DNA of 64,000 bases from Neobacillus drentensis (GTDB taxonomy: Bacteria > Bacillota > Bacilli > Bacillales > Cytobacillaceae): positions 4,342,501-4,406,500 of the forward strand of contig NZ_CP091110.1 of NCBI RefSeq assembly GCF_021560175.1, in the 5' to 3' direction. The notes beneath the pieces are model-generated. The model did no database searches, was not told where the DNA came from, and worked only from the letters and a program-made list of their open reading frames with translations. The translations under genes and the position numbers were made by a program. This document shows positions 46,786-56,137 of this stretch, one piece after another. Each line of letters starts with the position of its first letter. Positions within the stretch are counted from its first letter, which is position 1.

Positions 46786-48411
46786 CTAATCTCCCTCCTT
46801 ATCCAAATTATCTTTTTGTTGCTGATCTTCTGGAATATCAAGTTTGGTATCTTTTAATACTGCCTCAATTTCCCGCTTTAAGCCGTACCAATTTTTATTG
46901 GTATGGGCCGCAATCCAAACTTGTCCGTTTTTATTTTGAACCCATATCCGGCGATGGTTCCAATATGCCCCTTGCATAACACCGAGCATAAAGATAATCC
47001 CGCCGATAATAATCACCCATAACGATGAGTCCTTTCGAACGGTGAATCCCGAGACATTTTTAGTTTGAATTCCTTGAAAGGCCATTTTATAAGTGTTTTC
47101 TCCTAATGGCTCTAGCGTTTGTTTAATAGCTACAAAACTTGTTTCAGGTTTAGATTTATCCGGTGTAACCATCTGGAACACGAAGGCAGGATTATTAGGG
47201 AGCCTTGATTTTGTAGATGGTTCGTTATTTTTATCAAATTCGAAATCCGGAAAATAATTAATTATTTTTACAGAATAGCCATTACCTAAATCATATGTAG
47301 CTTTGGGATTCTCAAGATCAATATTCACTGCTCCAAATGATTGTCCTGTCTTTTTATTCGCCAGCACAAATGACATTGTTTTTAGCTCACTGCGATAGGA
47401 TGATTGGAAAACAGAATAACCATTAAAATCTAACGGATGATTCACTCTGACTTTATATTCCTTGAGCTTTTTAAGCTCTGGTTTTTCCCCCGGAAGATTT
47501 TTGCTGACACGTTCATACAGAACAACATTTGATTGGTAGTTTTTAACTACTTGGCCTGCTTGTTCTATTGCTTTTTCAAACGTCTTATCTTTGTTTTTAT
47601 CATAATGCTGCAGAATAAATTGATTGTTTTTTATATAGTATTTTTCACCTGTTTCAGGAACAACAGCAGTTTCCCCTTCTTTTACCCACAGATTTTCATT
47701 CACATAAAATCCCGGAATAAACCGGAGCATGGCACCTAATAGGAAGATAATTAACCCAACATGATTAATATACGGACCCCAGCGAGAAAAACGGCCTTTT
47801 TCCGCTAACAAGTCGCCATTCTCTTCCCGAACGTGATAACGTCTGCCCTTTAAATGCTCTTTGATCGTTGTCAAATCCTTTTCGTCTGCACGCTCAGTTA
47901 CTCCAAAAATCCGCTGACGTTTTAAAAAGCCCTCATGTCTTGTAACCCTTTGAGCTTTTAGGGCTTTATAAAGCGGTACTACTCGGTCAAGACTGCAAAT
48001 AACTAAAGAAATACCAATCATAGCAATTAATAATAAATACCACCATGAACCATATAAATCATGCAAACCTAATTGGTAATATAATTTTCCGAACCAGCCA
48101 TATTCCTGCTCGTAATACACTTCCGGAGGAAGATTAATATACATTTTTTGCGGAAGGATGGTTCCAAGGGTGGATGCAAGTAACGTGATCACAATCAGCC
48201 AGATCCCCACCTTGACTGACGAGAAAAAGTTCCAAATTTTATCTATAATCGTCTTATTGTATGTTTGTGAACGGCGTGCACTTCCCTCATAGCGCATGTC
48301 AAGAAGTTCTTTATTATTTTTCTCTTGCTCATCCAGCACTTTTCCACAGGCCTCACACAACACGGTTCCATGCGGATTTACATGACCGCATTCACATTTA
48401 ACATCGTTCAT
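46786..48411 (-). CDS. resB: Cytochrome c biogenesis protein ResB
   Basis: Partner of ResC in system II heme attachment. The 541-aa protein begins with a small zinc-ribbon-like segment (CECGHVNPHGTVLCEACGK), then membrane helices around 70-90, 128-148 and 216-236, a large outside domain, and a final helix near 475-495. The segment SARRSQTYNKTIIDKIWNFF is typical of Bacillus ResB. It lies between resA (23 nt) and resC. Confidence 0.94.
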   Translation of the reverse strand: MNDVKCECGHVNPHGTVLCEACGKVLDEQEKNNKELLDMRYEGSARRSQTYNKTIIDKIWNFFSSVKVGIWLIVITLLASTLGTILPQKMYINLPPEVYYEQEYGWFGKLYYQLGLHDLYGSWWYLLLIAMIGISLVICSLDRVVPLYKALKAQRVTRHEGFLKRQRIFGVTERADEKDLTTIKEHLKGRRYHVREENGDLLAEKGRFSRWGPYINHVGLIIFLLGAMLRFIPGFYVNENLWVKEGETAVVPETGEKYYIKNNQFILQHYDKNKDKTFEKAIEQAGQVVKNYQSNVVLYERVSKNLPGEKPELKKLKEYKVRVNHPLDFNGYSVFQSSYRSELKTMSFVLANKKTGQSFGAVNIDLENPKATYDLGNGYSVKIINYFPDFEFDKNNEPSTKSRLPNNPAFVFQMVTPDKSKPETSFVAIKQTLEPLGENTYKMAFQGIQTKNVSGFTVRKDSSLWVIIIGGIIFMLGVMQGAYWNHRRIWVQNKNGQVWIAAHTNKNWYGLKREIEAVLKDTKLDIPEDQQQKDNLDKEGD

Positions 48412-48434
48412 TGTAAAAACTCCCTCAGGTCCCC

Positions 48435-48959
48435 TTAAGGTTTTATTTGCTCCATAAATTCCTTTACCTTGTTTTCAGATAGTTCGCCTGTATAATATTT
48501 GACTACCTTCCCGTTCTTGTCGACTAAGAATGTTGCCGGTAAGAGATCAATCCCGTATACATTCATTACTTCCTTTTCAGTGTCAATCATGATGGGAAAG
48601 TCCAACCCAAGGCGTTCGGCAAATTGGTTTACAGCAAGCTTTGGTTCCTGAATATCTACACTCAATACCTGAACACCTTTGTCCTTATATTGGAGGTACT
48701 GATTATTGATATAAGGCATTTCTTTCTTACATGGGGGACACCATGTTCCCCAAAAATTTAAAAATACCCCTTGCCCTCGATATTCAGAGAGACGATGTTT
48801 ATTCCCTTGCATATCAACTAAAGCAAAATCTGGAGCTGTGTCCCCAACCGCAACTTTTTGTTTTGTATCTTTTGTAAGATTAGCATAAAGTGAATAGGCA
48901 ACGGCAGCACCTAAGACAACTAATATAAGCGTTCTAATGACTAATCGCCGTCTTTTCAT
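48435..48959 (-). CDS. resA: Thiol-disulfide oxidoreductase ResA
   Basis: Membrane-anchored thioredoxin-like protein that reduces the heme-binding cysteines of apocytochrome c on the outer face. The 174-aa protein has an N-terminal anchor (~8-26) and the active site NFWGTWCPPCKKEMP. The motif is CPPC, whereas I recall CEPC in B. subtilis ResA; the conserved Glu two residues after the following lysines is retained. First gene of resABC. Confidence 0.95.
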   Translation of the reverse strand: MKRRRLVIRTLILVVLGAAVAYSLYANLTKDTKQKVAVGDTAPDFALVDMQGNKHRLSEYRGQGVFLNFWGTWCPPCKKEMPYINNQYLQYKDKGVQVLSVDIQEPKLAVNQFAERLGLDFPIMIDTEKEVMNVYGIDLLPATFLVDKNGKVVKYYTGELSENKVKEFMEQIKP

Positions 48960-49057
48960 ACATTCCCCTCCAGTAGATCCCCCAACACATTCGTCTAAGA
49001 TTATAGCACTTTACAACAAATTCATAGTGTTAATGCAAGAAACTAAATGTGACGATT

Positions 49058-49795
49058 TTATGAATTTTTTTTCGATTGGTCCATGGCAAGGGCCCTCAAT
49101 TGTTTCACCTCATGGGGAGTCAATTCTCTTGCTTCCCCTGCTTTTAAGCCGCCCAGTGTTAAAAATCCATAACGTTCTCTTTTTAATTTTATCACTTCAT
49201 TACCGATTGCCTCAAACATCCTTCTAACCTGACGATTCCTGCCTTCATGGATTGCGATTTCAATGATCGCCGTTTGCTTCTTATTATCTGCAGAAAGAAG
49301 CTTCACTTTAGCAGGTGCTGTTTTACCATCCTCAAGACGAATTCCTTTTTCTAATTTCCTTATATTTTCTCTTAAGGGTATGCCTTTCGTCTTAGCCACA
49401 TAAACTTTGTCGATTTCGTTTTTAGGATGCATTAATAAATTAGCAAATTCACCATCATTCGTTAAGATTAATAACCCCGAAGTATCATAATCCAGCCGGC
49501 CAACCGGAAAAATTCTTTCTTTAAAATGAGAAAAATAATCGGTAACGACCTTTCTCCCTTTGTCATCGCTTACACTTGAAATCACACCTCTTGGCTTATA
49601 CAGAAGAAAATAAACAGGCTCTTCCTTCTCAATCTGTACTTCATTAACCTCAACTCGATCGGAAGGCGATACCTTCAGGCCTAATTCTGTTACTACTTTG
49701 CCATTTACTTTAACTTTGCCTTCTTTAATGAGTTCCTCGGACTTTCTCCTAGAGGCAATTCCTGCTCGAGCGATAACCTTTTGCAATCTTTCCAT
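49058..49795 (-). CDS. rluB: 23S rRNA pseudouridine synthase RluB
   Basis: RsuA-family enzyme that modifies 23S rRNA near position 2605 in relatives. The 245-aa protein starts with an S4 RNA-binding domain (MERLQKVIARAGIASRRKSE) and has the catalytic motif GRLDYDTSGLLILTNDGE, the later KVYVAKTKG and the EGRNRQVRRMFEAIG segment. It precedes resA as in B. subtilis ypuL, 98 nt apart, and may share its promoter. Confidence 0.94.
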   Translation of the reverse strand: MERLQKVIARAGIASRRKSEELIKEGKVKVNGKVVTELGLKVSPSDRVEVNEVQIEKEEPVYFLLYKPRGVISSVSDDKGRKVVTDYFSHFKERIFPVGRLDYDTSGLLILTNDGEFANLLMHPKNEIDKVYVAKTKGIPLRENIRKLEKGIRLEDGKTAPAKVKLLSADNKKQTAIIEIAIHEGRNRQVRRMFEAIGNEVIKLKRERYGFLTLGGLKAGEARELTPHEVKQLRALAMDQSKKNS

Positions 49796-49939
49796 TATTT
49801 CACCTCAAAAATTCTATTTGTTGCAATCATTGTTAGTAGTAAAGAGATTTATTTCAATTGATTCACGAAAAAATCACTATTCTATCCTAATGAATTATGA
49901 CACAATTTCTCCACTTTTCAAAGTAACGGGTATTAATTA

Positions 49940-49973
49940 CACAAAAAAAAGCATGTTCCAATCAGAACATACC
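49940..49973 (-). terminator. Rho-independent terminator after spmB
   Basis: GCATGTTC-CAATCA-GAACATAC near-perfect stem followed by TTTTTTTTG on the minus strand, ~15 nt after spmB. It ends the dacB-spmA-spmB operon. Confidence 0.88.
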
Positions 49974-49986
49974 TAGGTCACTTTTA

Positions 49987-50523
49987 TTAGGTTGTACCAA
50001 AAATGAGGGCGACTACTAAAATAGACACAATAATCCCGACTACATCTGCAAGTAAGCCCACCTTTAATGCATCTCCCATTTTCTTAATTCCAACTGCACC
50101 AAAGTAAACGGTTAATACATAGAAGGTAGTATCTGTACTTCCTTGAAGAACAGAGGCAAGTCGGCCAATAAATGAATCAGGACCATAAACTGCAATTAAA
50201 TCACTTGTCATTCCTAATGCCGCAGTCCCTGAAATAGGTCTAATAATCAATAATGGCACAATCTCAGCTGGTACCCCCATTGTTTTCATAAAAGGTCTCA
50301 ACCAATTCATTAGCGCGTCCAATGCACCTGATGCACGGAAAATGGATATGGCTACAAGCATCCCAACCAAGAAAGGAATGATCGACACCGCAATTTTAAT
50401 TCCTTCTTTTCCACCCTCAACAAAGCTTTCATAGGTCGGTACCCGCTTATACGTTCCATATAATAATATAATTCCTATTAGTAAAGGAATAAACGTTAGC
50501 GAAATATACGAAATGAATTCCAT
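49987..50523 (-). CDS. spmB: Spore maturation protein SpmB
   Basis: Integral membrane protein of the nucleoside-recognition (Gate) family, needed with SpmA and DacB for spore core dehydration. It is 178 aa with about five helices. The ATG at 50523 (MEFISYISLTF) follows AAAGGATGATGAAGTA and gives a typical length; 16 upstream in-frame codons overlap spmA and are rejected. The transported species, if any, is unknown. Confidence 0.93.
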   Translation of the reverse strand: MEFISYISLTFIPLLIGIILLYGTYKRVPTYESFVEGGKEGIKIAVSIIPFLVGMLVAISIFRASGALDALMNWLRPFMKTMGVPAEIVPLLIIRPISGTAALGMTSDLIAVYGPDSFIGRLASVLQGSTDTTFYVLTVYFGAVGIKKMGDALKVGLLADVVGIIVSILVVALIFGTT

Positions 50524-50530
50524 TACTTCA

Positions 50531-51118
50531 TCATCCTTTTCGACTTCGGCGATAATAAAAATAGCGGTCAATCAATATAGCACCTATAGCTGAGAGAATG
50601 GTAGCGATAATGGTTGGAACCACAATTTCTGTTGGGGATCCAGAATGATAATTTATTCTTATCGCAATTACTGTTGTCGGGATTATGGTAATACTGGCGG
50701 TATTAAGGGCCAAAAAGGTCACCATACTTCTAGAGGCTTCAGGTTTCCCTCCATTTAGTCTTTTCAGCTCTTCCATTGCCTTTATTCCAAGAGGTGTTGC
50801 CGCATTTCCTAAACCAAACATGTTAGAAATCATATTAGATAAAATATAGCCCATTGCAGGGTGATTAGCAGGCACTTCAGGAAATATTCTTTTTACCATC
50901 GGTCTGAAAAGTTTCGTAAGTTTCTGAAGTAGTCCTGACTCTTCAGCGATACGCATCATACCAAGCCAAAAAACAAGTACGCTGATTAACCCGATACATA
51001 AAATAACAGCTTCTTTGGCTCCATCAAAAACAGCTTTATTCACTGCTTCCATAGTTCCGTTTATAAGTGCAAAGACAATACCAATAATAGTCATAGCAAC
51101 CCATATATAGTTAACCAT
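50531..51118 (-). CDS. spmA: Spore maturation protein SpmA
   Basis: Integral membrane partner of SpmB with the Gate-domain pattern GNAATPLGIKAMEELKRLN and several hydrophobic helices; 195 aa. It overlaps dacB by eight bases and is followed by spmB after seven. It works in the mother cell or engulfed forespore membrane during spore dehydration, inferred from the family. In B. subtilis the dacB-spmA-spmB set is SigE-controlled. Confidence 0.94.
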   Translation of the reverse strand: MVNYIWVAMTIIGIVFALINGTMEAVNKAVFDGAKEAVILCIGLISVLVFWLGMMRIAEESGLLQKLTKLFRPMVKRIFPEVPANHPAMGYILSNMISNMFGLGNAATPLGIKAMEELKRLNGGKPEASRSMVTFLALNTASITIIPTTVIAIRINYHSGSPTEIVVPTIIATILSAIGAILIDRYFYYRRSRKG

Positions 51119-52256
51119 TGACGTTCACACCAATCACTGATAGAAACATTTCTTTTATAGAGTTAAGCAATCCCTTCTTCTCTTTTTTTTGAATTTTTTC
51201 GAAGTAGATTGGAGCTTCTTCCACCACTCGGCCATTCAAATAAACTTCAGCCTTTCCCACGATGGCTTCATTGTGGGAGGCAATCAGGTTTTTTCGAGGT
51301 TTTTCCACTTTATATTTAATGGAAAATTGGTCCATCTCCTTACTCGTGACCGGGTACACAATCGACTTTTTGAGAAATAAATGGCCTTTATAAAGTTTAT
51401 TCTTGGAAATATCGACCTTTCCCTTTGTTAACACTTCCGCCATATCAAAATCTTTAAATCCGTTTTCGTACATAGAAATATGGTCATTCCAATCGTCCGG
51501 ATCGTTTAGAGTTACAGCAATTAAGTTCATATCCCCTTTTGTTGCGGTTGTCACCAATGTTCGCTTTGCCCGTTTTGTGTATCCTGTTTTTCCACCAGTA
51601 GCAAATTTATATTTGGTTAGGAGGCGATTTTTGTTCTTCCATACTCGATCCCAATCCTCTGTGGGGTTAGGAGCACGATAGACCTTTGTGCCAGATATTT
51701 TTTGAAATGTTTTATTTTGCATGGCATAACGCATTAGGATTGCCATGTCATAGGCTGTTGAATAATGATTTTCATGATCATCTAGTCCATGTGGATTTGC
51801 AAAATGGGTATCATACATCCCTATTTCCCTTGCCTTCTGGTTCATTAAATAGGCAAAGCCGTCCACACTTCCGCCAACATATTCAGCAATAGCCACGGCC
51901 GTGTCGTTTCCAGACCTCAGCATTAAGCCGTAGACAAGGTCATTTAGTTTAATCTTTTCTCCGGGTTTTAAATAAACCGAAGACCCTTCCGCTCTTGTCG
52001 CCTGTTCACTCACCTTTACATATTGGTTCATTTTCCCTGATTCAATCGCAAGGATAGCCGTCATGATTTTTGTTATACTTGCGATTCTTCTCTTTGTATG
52101 TGCATCCTTTTCAAACAAGACCCGCCCAGATTTTTGTTCAATCAATACGGCACTCGCAGCATTTACACCAGTAGAAGCACCAACCTTTTGAGGAATGTTT
52201 ACGATCAAGAGTGAGATCATGAGGGTTATAATAACTAGCTTGGAAATCAGTCTCAT
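51111..52256 (-). CDS. dacB: Sporulation D-alanyl-D-alanine carboxypeptidase DacB
   Basis: Penicillin-binding protein 5* that trims cortex stem peptides and so sets cross-linking. The 381-aa precursor has a signal peptide (~1-27), active-site SITK in ASITKIMT, SGND (SxN), and KTGYTK as the third motif, with a C-terminal region ending in a weak amphipathic segment. It heads dacB-spmA-spmB. A repeat element lies directly upstream. Confidence 0.93.
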   Translation of the reverse strand: MRLISKLVIITLMISLLIVNIPQKVGASTGVNAASAVLIEQKSGRVLFEKDAHTKRRIASITKIMTAILAIESGKMNQYVKVSEQATRAEGSSVYLKPGEKIKLNDLVYGLMLRSGNDTAVAIAEYVGGSVDGFAYLMNQKAREIGMYDTHFANPHGLDDHENHYSTAYDMAILMRYAMQNKTFQKISGTKVYRAPNPTEDWDRVWKNKNRLLTKYKFATGGKTGYTKRAKRTLVTTATKGDMNLIAVTLNDPDDWNDHISMYENGFKDFDMAEVLTKGKVDISKNKLYKGHLFLKKSIVYPVTSKEMDQFSIKYKVEKPRKNLIASHNEAIVGKAEVYLNGRVVEEAPIYFEKIQKKEKKGLLNSIKEMFLSVIGVNVNG

Positions 52257-52299
52257 CAGATTAACCTCGTCTCCTTTATGTCTGTTAACTTGTCCAGCT

Positions 52300-52465
52300 T
52301 AAGAGCCAAAGGCAAGGCGCCTCCGCTTTTCTTATTGTCTAGCTCCGGCGCCTAGGGGCTCGGGGTCATAAGCCAATCCGTCAAGAAGGCTAAAGTACAG
52401 CCTTCTCGCCGGCTCGTCTTATGCCTGTCACCCCTGGGCAAGGCGCCTCCGCTTTTCTTATTTGT
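52300..52465. repeat. GC-rich intergenic repeat element with 26-bp direct repeats
   Basis: Two perfect 26-bp copies of GGCAAGGCGCCTCCGCTTTT plus CTTATT lie at 52311-52336 and 52437-52462. Between them are GCGCCTAGGGGCTCGGGGTC, an AGAAGGCT/AGCCTTCT hairpin (52384-52406) and GCCGGCTCGTCTTATGCC. There is no ORF. It belongs to the multicopy intergenic repeat type of Bacillaceae (from memory) and shares a core with 42827-42860. It occupies most of the 279-nt dacB-sodF gap. Confidence 0.7.
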
Positions 52466-52507
52466 ACAAGTTTATGCTGGACATGGTAGGTTATGACACT
52501 AAATAAG

Positions 52508-52532
52508 GAAAACTCGCCCATGAGCGAGTCCC
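52508..52532 (-). terminator. Terminator after the superoxide dismutase gene
   Basis: ACTCGC-CCATGA-GCGAGT short stem followed by TTTTCC on the minus strand. It starts a few bases after the gene's stop. Confidence 0.7.
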
Positions 52533-52535
52533 CCA

Positions 52536-53426
52536 TTAAAATGCCGGCCATTTTATGTCGGCTGCTTTTTCAAATCTCATTTCAACATCATGCCAGTTTA
52601 CTAGATTCCACCACTTGTCAACATATTCACTTCGATTGTTTTGATATTGTAGATAATAGGCATGCTCCCAAACATCCAAAACAAGTAAGGGAATTGTATC
52701 CCATTGTGTTAGTAGATTATGACGTTCAGATTGAAGTACCTCTAAATGCCTTGCTCTCGGACTCCAAACAAGTAATGCCCAGCCAACACCCTCTACTTGC
52801 TTGGCTGCCTCCGAAAATTGACGCTTGAAGGCATTAAAACTTCCGAAATAATTCTCGATTTCTCCTTTTAGTAAACCCTGGGGATTGCCGCCGCCATTTG
52901 GACTCATGTTATTCCAAAAAATGGTATGCAAATAATGGCCTGAACCGTGAAACGAAAGCTCTCTTGACCAATGCTTAACCAACGAAAAGTCATTCGATTC
53001 CCTAGCTTTCTTTAAATTAACTTCAGCTCGGTTTAATCCCTCCACATAGGAACGGTGATGTTTGTCATGATGCAGCTTCATGATTTCCCCATTAATATAC
53101 GGTTCTAAGGCGTTATAGTCGTACGGTAGTTCCGGCAATGAATGTCCACCAGGCGGGAGTGCTTTTTCCACCATCCAAATCTTCCCGACTTCTTGTTTAT
53201 TCCTAAAGTAATATTCCATTTGCTGATGGATGTTTTCTGCCTTTGCTTGAAGACTGATTAGCTCCTCGTTGGATAGCTCTCGATTCGTACTTTCAATTAA
53301 TTCCGTAAACTCATCTAATTTATCCCATAATTCCGCGTCTTGACGGACCTGCTCAGATTGAAGAAATTGTTTCATTTGCTCATTCCAAACAAATAAATCG
53401 TTAATATATTGGCTAAAACGTCCCAT
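52536..53426 (-). CDS. sodF: Fe/Mn superoxide dismutase with N-terminal extension (SodF-like)
   Basis: The C-terminal ~200 residues are a Fe/Mn-SOD: LPYDYNALEPYINGEIMKLH with the first metal His, GHYLHTIFWNNMSP with the second, and LDVWEHAYYLQYQ with Asp and His. The first ~90 residues are a helical, coiled-coil-like extension not present in SodA, as in the 280-aa-class B. subtilis SodF. Total 296 aa from the ATG at 53426. Its place beside dacB suggests expression around sporulation, but no promoter was defined. Confidence 0.85.
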   Translation of the reverse strand: MGRFSQYINDLFVWNEQMKQFLQSEQVRQDAELWDKLDEFTELIESTNRELSNEELISLQAKAENIHQQMEYYFRNKQEVGKIWMVEKALPPGGHSLPELPYDYNALEPYINGEIMKLHHDKHHRSYVEGLNRAEVNLKKARESNDFSLVKHWSRELSFHGSGHYLHTIFWNNMSPNGGGNPQGLLKGEIENYFGSFNAFKRQFSEAAKQVEGVGWALLVWSPRARHLEVLQSERHNLLTQWDTIPLLVLDVWEHAYYLQYQNNRSEYVDKWWNLVNWHDVEMRFEKAADIKWPAF

Positions 53427-53493
53427 CAAATTCCCTCATTTCAGCTTATAAGTAATCCTTCTAAATGGTATGAGGAGCCACACTCAATAAGAA

Positions 53494-53530
53494 CGAAAAA
53501 AGACTGTTCACAGGGGAACAGTCTTTAGAG
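53494..53530 (-). terminator. Rho-independent terminator after ypuI
   Basis: AAAGACTGTTC-ACAGG-GGAACAGTCTTT stem with TTTTTTCG on the minus strand, ~20 nt after ypuI. Confidence 0.88.
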
Positions 53531-53546
53531 GTATTGATTCATTTTT

Positions 53547-54035
53547 TTATTTTGATTGAATCATTTTTGTTCGATAATCTGTTTCATAGTATTCAAGTTC
53601 TTCCCTTATTCTCTGGAAGTCACTTTCTAAGCTCTTGATCAGCGCTGATATTTTTTCAGATACATTGCGGTAAAATTTAATCGAGTTCCTGCCTGTATAG
53701 GCCGAGCGGCTATTTTCAAACCATGCATCATTTTTAGGTGAGAAAAATTCTTCAATACATTGATGATAAATCTTATATAGCGTTTTCTCAGCGGCAGCTT
53801 TTTGAAAAGGCTCGCTTTGTAAGAGAACTGAGCATGCCTCTAACCCCTCTTCACTATAAACAACCAACTTCCGCATGTTTGCCAAGATTAATTTAATATA
53901 AACTCGGTCTTCTTCGTTTTCTACATTTAATTGTGAAATGGTGGTTTCATTTAAAAAATCTTCAAGTGTGAAAATCGATTTTGTTAAGAATTCCTTTACA
54001 TCATTAAGTTGTGTTTTCACCAAGGTATTTCCCAT
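53547..54035 (-). CDS. ypuI: YpuI-like protein (DUF3907)
   Basis: A 162-aa soluble, mostly helical protein with the segment RNSIKFYRNVSEKISALIKSL and no membrane helix. Position between the dacB cluster and scpAB matches B. subtilis ypuI, and the 'FFSPKNDAWFENSRSAYTGR' stretch is typical of that family as I recall it. Ribosome site TAGGAGGGTAATT. Function unknown. Confidence 0.75.
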   Translation of the reverse strand: MGNTLVKTQLNDVKEFLTKSIFTLEDFLNETTISQLNVENEEDRVYIKLILANMRKLVVYSEEGLEACSVLLQSEPFQKAAAEKTLYKIYHQCIEEFFSPKNDAWFENSRSAYTGRNSIKFYRNVSEKISALIKSLESDFQRIREELEYYETDYRTKMIQSK

Positions 54036-54063
54036 AATTACCCTCCTAAATTAGCTGTGCTTA

Positions 54064-54483
54064 TTAATGTGATTGCAAAATGAACTCAAGTGGAGAACTG
54101 AGATCAAACTCTTTGTTTTGCTGAATACCAAGAAATACTGCAGGCAATTTATCAAAATTTATATCTTGAAAATAGGAAGCAAATTCGTGCTTAGAATTAA
54201 TATATAATCTTTTTCGACTGCGAAGTCCTGGATTTTTCAAGAGACAAACAAGTGCAACAATATCCTTAAAATAAACTTCATTGCTTCCTTGATTTAAAAT
54301 AGGGTCTTGCTTGTACGGAGTAAACTCTTGAAAGAGCTCATCAAAATACCTAACGTATAAAACATGAAGCGTTTTTTCCTGTCCATCTTCGAAAAACGTA
54401 ACTTCACTTCTGTTAAAAAAGTCCTCTGAAGTATTTGATTTTTCTTTCTCCAATTCATACCCTTTACACTCTTTGATTAGCAA
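54064..54483 (-). CDS. Unrecognised protein, 139 aa
   Basis: I do not recognise this gene. The start is taken as TTG at 54483 after GGAGAGGGAG; the longer frame to 54534 opens with hydrophobic residues without a ribosome site. The protein is soluble, with a mixed alpha/beta pattern (EVTFFEDGQEKTLHVLYVRY), a basic patch (GLRSRKRLYINS) and a polar C-terminus. It lies 28 nt upstream of ypuI and 98 nt after scpB, and is not in the B. subtilis order I remember. Function unknown. Confidence 0.6.
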   Translation of the reverse strand: MLIKECKGYELEKEKSNTSEDFFNRSEVTFFEDGQEKTLHVLYVRYFDELFQEFTPYKQDPILNQGSNEVYFKDIVALVCLLKNPGLRSRKRLYINSKHEFASYFQDINFDKLPAVFLGIQQNKEFDLSSPLEFILQSH

Positions 54484-54581
54484 TGTACTCCCTCTCCTTA
54501 TCAACTGGCTGCACAATAAATAAAAAAGAAACATCTTTTAAATTTATATTTATTTTAGCATAAATTCCATCAGAAGATTGA

Positions 54582-55169
54582 TTAAGAGTTAATTGTTTCC
54601 TGAAATTTCTCAAAAAACAAGTCTGCTTCCTCCTGGATATATTCTTCCTCCACTTTCTCAGGTAATTGGGGCAGTTCTTTTAAGTTCTTTAATCCAAAGT
54701 AGTCTAGAAATTCTTTTGTTGTTCCATACAGAATGGCTCGTCCTGTTCCTTCTGCTCTTCCAACCTCTTTTATTAAAGCTTTAGCCATTAGGGTATGGAG
54801 TGGCCGCTCTGTTTTCACTCCACGGATATCTTCAATTTCGGCACGGGTAATTGGTTGTTTATAAGCTATAATTGCCAATGTTTCTAAAGCAGCTTGTGAT
54901 AAGGCAGAAGTATTCGGAGAATCTACTAATTTTTTTAAATACGCGGCATTTTCCTTTTTAGTGGCAAGCTGAAATGTGCCAGCCATTTGAACAATCATAA
55001 TGCCTCTTTTCTCATCTCGATCGTACTCTTGACGCAAATCCTCAATCATTTCACTAGCATGCAGCTCATTTACTTCTAGTACCTCAACAAGTTGCTTTAG
55101 GGATAGACCCTCATCTCCGGCGGCAAATAGGAGACTCTCTAGTATGCTGTTCCAATTAATCATTTCCAC
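54582..55169 (-). CDS. scpB: Segregation and condensation protein B
   Basis: Subunit of the SMC-ScpAB condensin. The 195-aa protein has two winged-helix domains; [14 protein letters not shown] is the first helix, [29 protein letters not shown] marks the second, ending with [18 protein letters not shown]. It starts with GTG immediately after the scpA stop (AAGGGG eight bases before); an ATG two codons later is an alternative start. Confidence 0.96.
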   Translation of the reverse strand: MEMINWNSILESLLFAAGDEGLSLKQLVEVLEVNELHASEMIEDLRQEYDRDEKRGIMIVQMAGTFQLATKKENAAYLKKLVDSPNTSALSQAALETLAIIAYKQPITRAEIEDIRGVKTERPLHTLMAKALIKEVGRAEGTGRAILYGTTKEFLDYFGLKNLKELPQLPEKVEEEYIQEEADLFFEKFQETINS

Positions 55170-55925
55170 CTAATTTGCCCCTTCCTTTACAGCTTCCACA
55201 AATATATCTCCAAAATTTTCTTTCTGGTCTACATCTATGACATTTCTTTTGATTAATTCCAATACGGCCAAAAAAGTAACCACAATATGCTCTTTTCCTG
55301 GGTAAGGAAACAAGTCATTGAAATTTTTCCTTCCCTGCAATTGCTGTAATTCATCCATTATTTCAGTCATTCTTTTTTCAATCGAAATCTCTTGACGGGC
55401 AATCTTTGTCGCCATCGGCCGCTGCAATTTTTTTCTACGCAAAAGTTTCTGAAAGGCAGCAAGCATATCATACAAAGATACATTTAATTCTGTCCGGTCA
55501 GGCTTGGTCTCTTTTGTAAAATCAGAAAGATCACTTGGGGGTTTGGTATACATGAGCCCACGTTCTTCCTCCAAAGCTTTCAAGTCATGGGCAGCTTCTT
55601 TAAATTTTCGATATTCAATTAAGCGCTCCACCAGCTCATCTCTAGGATCGTCCCCATAGGCTATTTCCGGGTCGACTTCATCTAAAATCTCTTCATGCTT
55701 TGGTAAGAGCATTTTGCTCTTAATGGCCAGCAATGTCGCAGCCATAACCAAGAACTCACTAGCGACATCAAGCTGCAGTTCATTCATTGTTTGAATATAT
55801 AGTAAGTATTGCTCCGTAATTTCAGCTACCGGAATGTCATATATATCAATTTCGAGCCGGTTAATAAGATGAAGAAGTAAATCTAACGGCCCTTCAAATG
55901 CATCAATTTTTACCTGATAAGGCAT
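55170..55925 (-). CDS. scpA: Segregation and condensation protein A (kleisin)
   Basis: Kleisin that bridges the SMC heads and recruits ScpB, needed for chromosome segregation. The 251-aa protein has the N-terminal signature [19 protein letters not shown], the [23 protein letters not shown] helix, and a C-terminal winged helix ([17 protein letters not shown]). The ATG at 55925 is chosen (GGTGA six bases upstream); an ATG two codons earlier abuts that site. Confidence 0.96.
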   Translation of the reverse strand: MPYQVKIDAFEGPLDLLLHLINRLEIDIYDIPVAEITEQYLLYIQTMNELQLDVASEFLVMAATLLAIKSKMLLPKHEEILDEVDPEIAYGDDPRDELVERLIEYRKFKEAAHDLKALEEERGLMYTKPPSDLSDFTKETKPDRTELNVSLYDMLAAFQKLLRRKKLQRPMATKIARQEISIEKRMTEIMDELQQLQGRKNFNDLFPYPGKEHIVVTFLAVLELIKRNVIDVDQKENFGDIFVEAVKEGAN

Positions 55926-56065
55926 TTTCATTCACCAAAATTCTAAATATAAAATGATCTTTGTTCATTAGTCTCATTGACTATTATTAGTATAGAGGAT
56001 TCAAGTTTGTTATCCAATAGAAAATTCACCCTATAGATGGTTAAACACAAAGTTGGGGTGTTTGC

Positions 56066-56097
56066 CCATAACAATGGACAAATATTCTACATATGAT
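56066..56097 (+). promoter_or_regulatory. Candidate SigE/SigK-like promoter of the YjcZ-like gene
   Basis: CATATGAT (56090-56097) resembles a mother-cell sigma -10 element, with CCATAAC (56066-56072) 17 nt upstream as a weak -35. It lies 40 nt before the small gene. Confidence 0.35.
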
Positions 56098-56137
56098 GAC
56101 AAGGAAAAGAACATAAATTTTCAAGGAGGTCTTTCAT

